From an uncultured Clostridium sp. (GTDB taxonomy: Bacteria > Bacillota > Clostridia > Lachnospirales > Lachnospiraceae), in the NCBI GenBank assembly GCA_900553925.1, contig USFH01000013.1, forward strand, positions 1-22,399: a stretch of 22,399 nt of DNA. Reading direction: 5' to 3'. Positions 1-5,864 of this stretch are shown here, piece after piece. Each line of letters opens with the position of its first letter. Within the stretch, counting starts at the first letter, position 1. Under the pieces are notes generated by a model. The model worked only from the letters and a program-made list of their open reading frames with translations. It did no database searches and was not told where the DNA came from. Both the position numbers and the translations under genes were made by a program.

Positions 1-280
1 GCACGGGCGTATCAAACAGCGGATCTGTTACTTCAAGTTTGCTGTCCGCCGGCACGATAACTGGTACCTGATTTGTTCCCGCACACGCCAGAAATAAAAC
101 CAACTGTTTCAGGATTTCGGTCTCCCGGATCGGGTACAGATGTTTTTCTGCAATCTGTGGAAGATGCGCGCGTGCATCCTGCACAAGCGCATAGAGCTTT
201 CCATATGTATAGCAATCACCATTGATGATGATTGCGTCTTTGTCCGATGGTTGTTTTGTCAGATAATCTATATACTGCAT
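1..280 (-). CDS. AMP-dependent acyl-CoA synthetase/ligase, N-terminal part (runs off window)
   Basis: Only the first 93 residues are present; the rest lies beyond base 1. The start ATG at 280 is one base after the thiolase stop and is preceded by a GGGAGG ribosome site 8 bases away, so the start is secure and translation is probably coupled to the thiolase gene. The segment DKDAIIINGDCYTYGKLYAL resembles the N-terminal signature of ANL-superfamily acyl-CoA ligases (D-x-x-A-[IV]-x-x-x-G-x-x-[YW]-[ST]-Y-x-x-L). It is followed by a hydrophobic stretch, LVLFLACAG, typical of the first Rossmann-like core. The ATP-binding P-loop and acyl-specificity regions are outside the window, so the substrate cannot be inferred. 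Position as third gene after a MaoC-like hydratase and a thiolase suggests activation of a carboxylic acid for CoA-linked chemistry. The family call is fairly likely but rests on an N-terminal fragment. Confidence 0.65.
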   Translation of the reverse strand, partial: MQYIDYLTKQPSDKDAIIINGDCYTYGKLYALVQDARAHLPQIAEKHLYPIRETEILKQLVLFLACAGTNQVPVIVPADSKLEVTDPLFDTPV

Positions 281-281
281 G

Positions 282-1430
282 TTACATTCCTCCCGCCCGC
301 AGCAACAGCGCATGTCCGATACCGCCCGCTGCCGCAATGCTGCATACCGCATAGCCCGGTGTCTCCTGCAACGCCCGGCATGCATGTATCGTGATAATAC
401 CGCCTGATGCGCCATATGGATGTCCATATGCGAGTGCCCCACCATACCGGTTGTAACGGTCAACTGCTTCCGGATAGGCACGCGCAAAAAGCTCATCAAT
501 CACAGCGAATGCCTCATTGCACTCAAATACTGCGATATCCTCTGCCGTGTGTCCCGTCTTGGCAAGTAATTTCTGAATGGCAAGTATTGCTGTCTCCGGG
601 CTTTTATCCGGATTCCCGCCAACCGTTACGGAATCGATGATCTCCGCAAGCGGTGTCAGATTATGTTCCTTTACATAACTCTCCGATGCCACCATCAAAA
701 ATGCCGCTCCGTCATGCATCAGGCATGTATTTCCGGCTGTCAGTATCGCTCCGTCCGGCAGAAGCGGCGGCAGCTTATTTAAGAACCGTTCACTCATGCG
801 ATCCCGGATACCCGCATCCGCAACAGTCCCCTGCACGCTTACCAGATATGGTTCAAGCACACCGGCTTCTCTTGCCTGTTTTGCAAGCATATGCGAACGC
901 AATACCCATTTATTCAATTCCTGTCTGGTGATCTGCGCATCCACCGCCACGTTTTCTGCTCCTCGAATCATCGCATACGGATCATGCTCTCCCGGTGCAA
1001 ATTTTGCCACAGAATAAAAAGACTCCTCGCCTCCATAGCGTTCATAATCCGGATGATTCCGGTTATATGCCCGTCGCGGTGCCGTCGATGAACTATCCAC
1101 ACCACCTGCCACGATAAGATCCTCCTGTCCGCTTTTTATCTTCGCCGCGGCAATTGTCAGCGCTTCCAATCCCGATCCGCATTGCATATCCACCGTATAT
1201 GCAGGAACTTCTTTCGGAAAATGTGCTGTAAGCGTTGCAAGTCTACCAATATTTCCACTGGCTCCAACGCCATTTCCGACGATTACTTCATCGACCATCT
1301 GACGCACATCTTCCGGTACAAGCGCACAGAGTACCTCCGCCGCAAGTATCTCGGCCGGCAGATGTTTATACATTCCATTTTCGACACCGATATAGCTGCG
1401 GCGTCCGTCTATAATATACGCATGTTCCAT
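282..1430 (-). CDS. Thiolase family protein (acetyl-CoA acetyltransferase-like)
   Basis: 382 residues, close to the usual 390 of thiolases. The fold and active-site signatures are complete. The nucleophilic cysteine is C84 in DMQCGSGLEA. NEAFA is at about 305-309. The catalytic histidine is H337 in GGALAYGHPYGASGG. The second cysteine is C363 in the C-terminal CSIAAAGGIGHALLL. Thiolases condense two acyl-CoA units or cleave a 3-ketoacyl-CoA in the cytosol. Divergence around the substrate loops means the chain length cannot be read from sequence. The start at 1430 overlaps the MaoC-like gene by 22 bases and has an AAGGAA ribosome site five bases upstream. The acyl-CoA ligase begins one base after its stop. 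The three genes look like one operon for CoA-linked carbon-chain chemistry (hydratase, thiolase, ligase). Whether it runs in synthesis or breakdown is not shown. Confidence 0.88.
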   Translation of the reverse strand: MEHAYIIDGRRSYIGVENGMYKHLPAEILAAEVLCALVPEDVRQMVDEVIVGNGVGASGNIGRLATLTAHFPKEVPAYTVDMQCGSGLEALTIAAAKIKSGQEDLIVAGGVDSSSTAPRRAYNRNHPDYERYGGEESFYSVAKFAPGEHDPYAMIRGAENVAVDAQITRQELNKWVLRSHMLAKQAREAGVLEPYLVSVQGTVADAGIRDRMSERFLNKLPPLLPDGAILTAGNTCLMHDGAAFLMVASESYVKEHNLTPLAEIIDSVTVGGNPDKSPETAILAIQKLLAKTGHTAEDIAVFECNEAFAVIDELFARAYPEAVDRYNRYGGALAYGHPYGASGGIITIHACRALQETPGYAVCSIAAAGGIGHALLLRAGGM

Positions 1431-2290
1431 ACGATTTCCTTATCCTCTCGTTTACATTCATAGATCTGTTTTCCGCGTTCGGTTCTTGCCTGCACCTGCA
1501 GCTTCTCATCTACAAATACCGGTTTTTCAAAACGGAATCTGCAAATAAACGTTCCACTATCCGGCATTCCCGCCTGCCTCTCATTTTGCGTTTCCACCTG
1601 CACACCTGCCTGCATCTCGTTCTTCATTCCCGCCTTCAACTCTGCATCAGTCTCCGTTTCCGGCTGTTTTTTCATCCACATGTCAAGCATCCACTCCACC
1701 ATCAAAAGCCCCGGCACAACGGCATGCGTCGTCCGGTGAATTGAATTCGTATCTCCTACGGCATCCACAAACCGAAGGATATCGGAATGCGTAAATGAAA
1801 TCGATTTTCCCACGCCTGTGTTCGCGGTTTCTTCCGTTCCGACCGAATGGTGTAGATCCATCCGCCGTTCTTCCGGCTTTGATTTCTCTTCATTCATGGC
1901 CATATTTTTTTCCATACCTTCTTGTTTGCTAGTAACTACACCCTGCATCTCCGGTTTCACTACATGCAACTCCAGTTGATACACGATTCCATCCTCTTCT
2001 ATCTGATTCCGCATAACCGCAAAGCTTGCAGTTTCCTTCACGATTTCGGACTTGCAGGAGTTTTGAATTTTGATTTTCTGATTTTGAACTACTGTCAGAT
2101 CATTCCCACAGCCAAATTCTGTGCCTGATACGCGTTCTCCTGCCGCTTCCCGCTGCGCATACACACACGCCCCGATCATCCAGCCATCGTACCCGGCAAG
2201 CGTATGAAAATCGGCGAGTTGTTCAAATGTTTTTTCAAATTCACTCTTCATTTTCTTTCTTATCCCAATCTTTATATTGCTATGATTCAT
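1409..2290 (-). CDS. MaoC-like (hotdog) hydratase with low-complexity insertions
   Basis: 293 residues from the first ATG. Residues 164-204 carry a MaoC/R-specific enoyl-CoA hydratase core: SFTHSDILRFVDAVGDTNSIH, then AVVPGLLMVEWMLD. D180 and H185 sit where the family's catalytic Asp and His lie. A second conserved block, FRFEKPVFVDEKLQV, is at 252-266. The N-terminal 115 residues show a strand pattern (ETASFAVMRNQ, GIVYQLELHVV) that could be a degenerate first hotdog fold. Two linkers are odd: 118-160 (Glu/Lys/Met rich), and 210-245, an AGM/AGV-rich repeated segment inserted between the catalytic block and the later strands. The start is uncertain: the ATG at 2290 has AAGGGG directly abutting it, while the ATG at 2251 has only a weak upstream signal. 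First gene of the acyl-CoA operon, reading from a perfect-consensus promoter at 2385-2413. Confidence 0.72.
   Translation of the reverse strand: MNHSNIKIGIRKKMKSEFEKTFEQLADFHTLAGYDGWMIGACVYAQREAAGERVSGTEFGCGNDLTVVQNQKIKIQNSCKSEIVKETASFAVMRNQIEEDGIVYQLELHVVKPEMQGVVTSKQEGMEKNMAMNEEKSKPEERRMDLHHSVGTEETANTGVGKSISFTHSDILRFVDAVGDTNSIHRTTHAVVPGLLMVEWMLDMWMKKQPETETDAELKAGMKNEMQAGVQVETQNERQAGMPDSGTFICRFRFEKPVFVDEKLQVQARTERGKQIYECKREDKEIVWNMRIL
1565..1635. repeat. Short 60-base-period direct repeat inside the MaoC-like gene
   Basis: CATTCCCGCCT occurs at 1565-1575 and again at 1625-1635, exactly 60 bases apart, with a related degenerate copy (CACACCTGCCT) between them. In the protein this gives AGM and AGV repeats about 10 and 20 residues apart at positions 220-242. 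The spacing is a multiple of three, so the repeat expands in frame. It looks like an internally duplicated low-complexity linker. Confidence 0.55.
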
Positions 2291-2384
2291 CCCCTTACGG
2301 GCATTTTTATTTCACATATTTTTCAATAATCTTTATCTATGTATTTTATATCTATGCATTCCATTCTGTCACTCAGTGTTTCCT

Positions 2385-2413
2385 ATTATATTTCCCAAAG
2401 TTTACAATGTCAA
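2385..2413 (-). promoter_or_regulatory. Sigma-A promoter for the MaoC-thiolase-ligase operon
   Basis: On the minus strand, TTGACA (2413-2408) is followed by a 17-base spacer and TATAAT (2390-2385), a perfect match to the housekeeping consensus. Transcription would start near 2378, leaving a leader of about 90-125 bases. Confidence 0.75.
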
Positions 2414-2440
2414 CTTTTCTGCCTTGTTTTGGTTGACATT
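2397..2440. promoter_or_regulatory. Candidate shared operator (BirA-like dyad and compact palindrome)
   Basis: Two overlapping symmetries are visible. (1) AATGTCAAC (2406-2414) and GTTGACATT (2432-2440) are perfect 9-bp inverted arms separated by 17 bases. Counted as ATGTCAACT-N15-GGTTGACAT, this resembles the architecture of biotin repressor BirA operators (TTGTAAACC-N14/16-GGTTTACAA), which fits a bioY promoter. (2) A compact 21-bp palindrome at 2397-2417 (AAAGTT.ACA.TGT.AACTTT) matches in 9 of 10 pairs and covers the minus-strand -35 box. Caution: each long-dyad arm contains a TTGACA -35 hexamer, so six of the nine paired bases could be explained by two back-to-back promoters alone. Confidence 0.45.
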
Positions 2441-2461
2441 CTTATTTTCATCTGCTATTCT
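2433..2461 (+). promoter_or_regulatory. Sigma-A promoter for bioY
   Basis: TTGACA (2433-2438), a 17-base spacer and TATTCT (2456-2461), preceded by TGC, which gives an extended -10. The start point would be near 2468, leaving a leader of about 145 bases before the bioY ATG. Confidence 0.65.
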
Positions 2462-2569
2462 ACATCATGTACCTGCTATGGAAAATTCCTTGCGTTCATT
2501 TATATGCTTACCAGTGAAGCACAACAATCAAAAATGCAAAAATGTTTTTCATAACCATGTATAAATACA

Positions 2570-2588
2570 ATAATAGCACGGCTATTAT
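2570..2588 (+). other. Hairpin in the bioY leader
   Basis: ATAATAGC, loop ACG, GCTATTAT: a perfect 8-bp inverted repeat ending 12 bases before the GGAG ribosome site of bioY. No T-run follows, so it is not an intrinsic terminator. It may be an RNA hairpin affecting translation or a DNA operator. Confidence 0.45.
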
Positions 2589-2612
2589 AACAGAAACTAT
2601 GGAGAAAAAGAA

Positions 2613-3179
2613 ATGAACACAACAGCAAAAAGCAAATTTTCAACCTACTCAATTGTCATGATGGCACTTTTCGCAGCCATCCTGTGTGTATCCGCTTATA
2701 TCAGCATCCCGCTGCCAAACGGAACACACATCACACTTTTAAACTTTGTAATCACTCTGATTGCACTTGTATTCCCACTTGCGGAATCATTCTTCATCGG
2801 TCTGATCTGGATGTTACTCGGATTGGTCGGTGTTCCGGTATTCGTCGGTGGACAGGCAGGCCCGGGGTACTTATTTGGCACTTACGGCGGTTTTTCCTTC
2901 GCCTTTATCTTCATCGCCATTTTGATTCCGATCTTCCGTGGAAAGAAGTACAATCGTATTCGTTATACTATCGTTGCTATGTTATCCGCTGTTCTTGTTG
3001 ACGCAGTCGGTTCTCTCTGGATCATGATCGCATCAGGTTGCAGTATCAAGGCTGCTTTTGTAGCCGGTTTTCTTCCTTTTATTGCACTTGATCTTGTAAA
3101 GGCAGTTGTTGCCGCACAGATTGTACCGGCGTTCCGGAAGCTGATTTATCTGCGCAACGATGCCGAGGACGAGGATTAA
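2613..3179 (+). CDS. bioY: BioY biotin transporter, ECF substrate-binding (S) component
   Basis: 188 residues, the usual BioY length. It is an integral membrane protein with about six hydrophobic segments (roughly 12-30, 42-58, 59-75, 94-107, 117-137, 145-165). The family signature is present as GGQAGPGYLFGTYGGF at 79-94, corresponding to the BioY G-x-x-G-Y-[LI]-[FI]-G-[FY] motif that lines the biotin pocket. BioY captures biotin and works with the shared energizing module EcfA/EcfA'/EcfT, which is not in this window. The start ATG has a GGAG ribosome site eight bases upstream. The gene stands alone on the plus strand, is divergent from an acyl-CoA operon and ends in a strong terminator. Regulation by biotin through BirA is likely from the family's habits and supported by a dyad over the -35 box, but not proven. 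Confidence 0.93.
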   Translation: MNTTAKSKFSTYSIVMMALFAAILCVSAYISIPLPNGTHITLLNFVITLIALVFPLAESFFIGLIWMLLGLVGVPVFVGGQAGPGYLFGTYGGFSFAFIFIAILIPIFRGKKYNRIRYTIVAMLSAVLVDAVGSLWIMIASGCSIKAAFVAGFLPFIALDLVKAVVAAQIVPAFRKLIYLRNDAEDED

Positions 3180-3212
3180 CATAATTTCGATCCCTATCCC
3201 TCCAAGGAAACG

Positions 3213-3254
3213 AAAGAGCCGGTACACTTTAGTTGTATCGGCTCTTTTAGTTTA
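3213..3254 (+). terminator. Intrinsic terminator of bioY
   Basis: AAAGAGCCGGTAC pairs with GTATCGGCTCTTT (13 pairs, one G-T wobble) around a nine-base loop, followed by TTTTAGTTT. It lies 34 bases after the bioY stop. Confidence 0.85.
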
Positions 3255-3286
3255 TGATTTTCCGAACAATGTCATTTTAAAATAAC

Positions 3287-3320
3287 CTAAAAAGATCCAT
3301 TGCAATTTGCAACGGATCTT
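3287..3320 (-). terminator. Intrinsic terminator of the DUF4230 genes
   Basis: On the minus strand, AAGATCCGTTGCA, loop AAT, TGCAATGGATCTT, followed by a T-run. The single mismatch is a G-T wobble on the minus-strand RNA but an A-C mismatch on the plus strand, so it fits minus-strand transcription. It lies 54 bases past the stop at 3374. Confidence 0.82.
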
Positions 3321-3373
3321 CTCAATTTTAAATAGATTTCTTGATTCTCATAACACACATCAATTTTTATCGA

Positions 3374-4063
3374 TTATTTTGCACTGTCTTCTTCCGGCGA
3401 TACCGCTTCCATACTATCCGTATTTGTCCCTGCATCCTCCGCAGCCACAAAACTCACCTCATACGTTTTCCCCATCGCATTGCCGACGTTCTTCACATAC
3501 TGCTCTAACAGCTCCTGTGCGCGATTCTGTGCCTGCTGCAACAAGGAATCATCCGACTCGACATTCTCCAGCATGTTTTCCTGTGCAGTCTTGATGGCTT
3601 CCGTCTGGTCATCCGCATTGATTTTTTCTGCACCGAGACCTTCCCGGTTTGTATAATAGGAGTCCTTATCCAGTGATGTCTGGTCAACCTGACAGCTAAG
3701 CACCTCTGCTTTCGGCATCGTGATCGTCACCTGATTTCCTTCCACCTGCATATCCAGATTCGTGATATCCACGCCGAGCTTTACGATACCGGAATACTCG
3801 ATCCAGAGTTCTGCGGTTGTGTCCCACCACAGCACTTCTTTTTCCTTCGTGATCTTTGCGACATTATGATAATAACATTTGAGCGTTGCCAGCTCACAGA
3901 TCGATTTCATCTGTGTGAGACTTAAATCTTCCTTCGGTGCTTCTTCCTTTTTACCACAGGCTGAAAAAAGCATACAAACGACAAGGCAAAATGCCGCAAA
4001 CCTTTTTATCTTTCTATTTTGGTTCAATCCCTTTATCTTTTTATTCGTCTTTTCCATTCTCAT
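3374..4063 (-). CDS. DUF4230-family lipoprotein
   Basis: 229 residues. A basic N-terminus (KIKRF), a hydrophobic stretch (22-35) and a lipobox LFSAC with the lipidated cysteine at 36 mark an exported lipoprotein facing outside the membrane. The mature part (TQMKSICELATLKCYYHNVAK, then a hydrophobic strand pattern up to SCQVDQTSLD) resembles DUF4230, a family of unknown function common in gut Firmicutes. The tail is acidic and disordered. The ribosome site GGGAG is only three bases before this ATG but nine before the third codon (ATG at 4057), so the true start may be 4057. It lies 18 bases downstream of a second DUF4230 gene and is followed by a terminator, so the two form the end of a transcription unit. 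No function can be assigned. Confidence 0.75.
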   Translation of the reverse strand: MRMEKTNKKIKGLNQNRKIKRFAAFCLVVCMLFSACGKKEEAPKEDLSLTQMKSICELATLKCYYHNVAKITKEKEVLWWDTTAELWIEYSGIVKLGVDITNLDMQVEGNQVTITMPKAEVLSCQVDQTSLDKDSYYTNREGLGAEKINADDQTEAIKTAQENMLENVESDDSLLQQAQNRAQELLEQYVKNVGNAMGKTYEVSFVAAEDAGTNTDSMEAVSPEEDSAK

Positions 4064-4081
4064 TTTCTCCCACCGAAATTT

Positions 4082-4825
4082 CTATTCAATCACCAGTTCA
4101 TATGACTCATCCTGATTCTCGATAATCGGGTTGATCAACGCTTTTACTGTATCTTCCGCATTTTCTCTTGCCATTTCGAGGAGTTTTTCATTGCCTCTGC
4201 ACGCTTCACCTGCATCTGCAAGGCATGCCGCATAGGCTTCTTCGGATACATCGGATTTTTCCGCACTCTTCTTTATGAACATATAGTCCATTGATGCCAT
4301 ATCCACGACAACTTCTTTCACCTGGATTCGTGGAAGTGTGACTACAATCTTTTTAGCCTGTCCTTCCGGGACATCCTCGTCGATGTTCACTTTGATCTCT
4401 TCCATGTTCATGCTTGCTTTTGCACAGGCATTATAGGATACATAATAAGCAATCTTGTTCGGATGCTTCTTCTGTGGCACTGCCGCAACTCCGTTATATG
4501 TCATAGTGCTCACAGCCAGATCATCGATCTGCAGAACTTCCTCTAACTGGCTGCTTGTGAGAATCGTCGTCTTTACCTTCGGCTTCAGTCCGAACCAGCC
4601 AAGCTGCTTTGCAAGCTTATAACCGGCTCCAACCAGGATGACTACGACTGCCAGGATTACAACCCATTTCAAAAGTTTTACCACATCACGTGTCGATGCT
4701 TTTCTGCCTTTATCCTCAACCGTTTTTCGTTTATTTTTTTCTCTATGTTCCTGCACTTTCATCACTTCCGTTTCATCCCCTCTGGTCGTATCTTCTTCCA
4801 TTTCGTTCATTCCGGATTTTCCCAT
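4082..4825 (-). CDS. DUF4230-family membrane-anchored protein
   Basis: 247 residues. A charged cytoplasmic N-terminus (1-50) is followed by one transmembrane segment (51-69, LLKWVVILAVVVILVGAGY) and an extracytoplasmic domain. That domain resembles the neighbouring lipoprotein: TTILTSSQLEEVLQIDDLAVSTMTYNG, then a strand-rich region ending in IVVTLPRIQVKEVVVDMASMDYM and a helical C-terminus. This matches the DUF4230 pattern, so the two tandem genes are probably old paralogues, one lipid-anchored and one helix-anchored. The ribosome site GGGAG is eight bases before the ATG. The gap to the upstream NYN gene is 80 bases with no visible terminator. Function unknown; the envelope location is the only safe inference. 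Confidence 0.75.
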   Translation of the reverse strand: MGKSGMNEMEEDTTRGDETEVMKVQEHREKNKRKTVEDKGRKASTRDVVKLLKWVVILAVVVILVGAGYKLAKQLGWFGLKPKVKTTILTSSQLEEVLQIDDLAVSTMTYNGVAAVPQKKHPNKIAYYVSYNACAKASMNMEEIKVNIDEDVPEGQAKKIVVTLPRIQVKEVVVDMASMDYMFIKKSAEKSDVSEEAYAACLADAGEACRGNEKLLEMARENAEDTVKALINPIIENQDESYELVIE

Positions 4826-4905
4826 GTGTCTTCTCCCTATGCGTATTTTGCGCTTTCATCCGTATCGTTTCCTTCCGCTTCCATACATATAACTCATATG
4901 CCCGC

Positions 4906-5862
4906 CTACTGTAGCGACACCTTATCTCCATCAATCTTAAAACAGCCAAAGCTCTTCAGAAAGCTGGAGAATTTGCTGTATCCATATTTCTTGATACTGA
5001 AATTCCGGTTTTCGTTTTTTAACGTACTGTTTAAGAGTCCCATATTGCTGTTCTTCTGTGGATTCTTCTTCAGAATCTGAATAATCTGATCCTCAATTTC
5101 TCTCTTCGGTACAACATCATCGATAATCTTCACATAATTCTGACGGTTCTGGGAAATAACCTCGAAGTTCCCGAACGCCTCATTTATAAATGTTGTAAGC
5201 TTCGAATACCCATAATTCCGCACATCAAAATCAGAGAATCGCGCCTGAAGCTTGCTTCCGATTTCTCCGACATGCGTCAGTTTGTTATTGTCTGCATTGC
5301 CATCAATGATATCATAGATTACCTTCTGAATAGACTTAATACTTGTAATATTCGAGCTGTTTTCATTTTTCTCGGTTGATACTTTCGCAACATTTTTCTC
5401 ATCCGTGGCCTGTGAGATATCTTCGCGAATGAGCGCATCCAGCATCTTGAAGCTCGTACATGCCTTGACAAATGCTTCCGGCGTCTTGTTCTCACCCATG
5501 CCGACTACTTCCTTGCCTGCCTCACGCAGACGCTCTGCCAGCCGGGTAAAATCACTGTCACTCGACACCAGGCAAAATCCATCCAGATTGCCTGTATAGA
5601 GCAGATCCATCGCATCAATGATCATCGCGGAATCTGTTGCATTTTTTCCCTGTGTGTATGCAAATTGCTGGATTGGGACAATAGAATTCCGGAGCAATGT
5701 CGTCCGGTTCCAGCCGTTGACACTTCGCGCCCAGTCTCCGTAGATTCTCCGCACCGTTACCATACCACGGTCCGCCAATTCATCAAAGATTGAATCAATA
5801 TATTTTGCAGATACATTATCCGAATCAATCAATAATGCATATCGCTTTTCTTCACTACCCAT
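4906..5862 (-). CDS. NYN-domain nuclease-like protein with two OST-HTH/LOTUS domains
   Basis: 318 residues in three parts. Residues 6-145 form a NYN (LabA/DUF88, PIN-like) domain with the acidic residues expected of a metal-dependent ribonuclease: D13 and D15 in LIDSDN, D77 in KNATDSAM, and D102 and D104 in SSDSDF. A Ser/Asn-rich linker (150-172) precedes two LOTUS (OST-HTH) domains at about 173-247 and 253-318. Each carries the shared element (R/K)NYGYSKLTTF or KKYGYSKFSSF. LOTUS domains bind RNA, including G-rich or structured RNA, so a role in RNA cleavage or surveillance in the cytoplasm is the family-based inference. The start is two bases after the preceding EAL gene's stop with a GAGGAG ribosome site, so the pair is translationally coupled. 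No target is known. Confidence 0.88.
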   Translation of the reverse strand: MGSEEKRYALLIDSDNVSAKYIDSIFDELADRGMVTVRRIYGDWARSVNGWNRTTLLRNSIVPIQQFAYTQGKNATDSAMIIDAMDLLYTGNLDGFCLVSSDSDFTRLAERLREAGKEVVGMGENKTPEAFVKACTSFKMLDALIREDISQATDEKNVAKVSTEKNENSSNITSIKSIQKVIYDIIDGNADNNKLTHVGEIGSKLQARFSDFDVRNYGYSKLTTFINEAFGNFEVISQNRQNYVKIIDDVVPKREIEDQIIQILKKNPQKNSNMGLLNSTLKNENRNFSIKKYGYSKFSSFLKSFGCFKIDGDKVSLQ

Positions 5863-5864
5863 AG

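Larger units (their letters stand above)
2291..2612. other. Divergent intergenic region between the acyl-CoA operon and bioY
   Basis: 322 bases without a credible gene. It holds a minus-strand promoter (2385-2413), a plus-strand promoter (2433-2461), two overlapping palindromes on those promoters (2397-2440), and an 8-bp hairpin just before the bioY ribosome site (2570-2588). The plus-strand reading frames here are T-rich and have no ribosome sites or protein-like composition. Confidence 0.7.

Noticed and set aside
2227..2564. Short plus-strand frames upstream of bioY
   Set aside because: They are T-rich with Phe/Tyr/Ser-heavy translations, overlap each other and the promoters, and have no ribosome sites.
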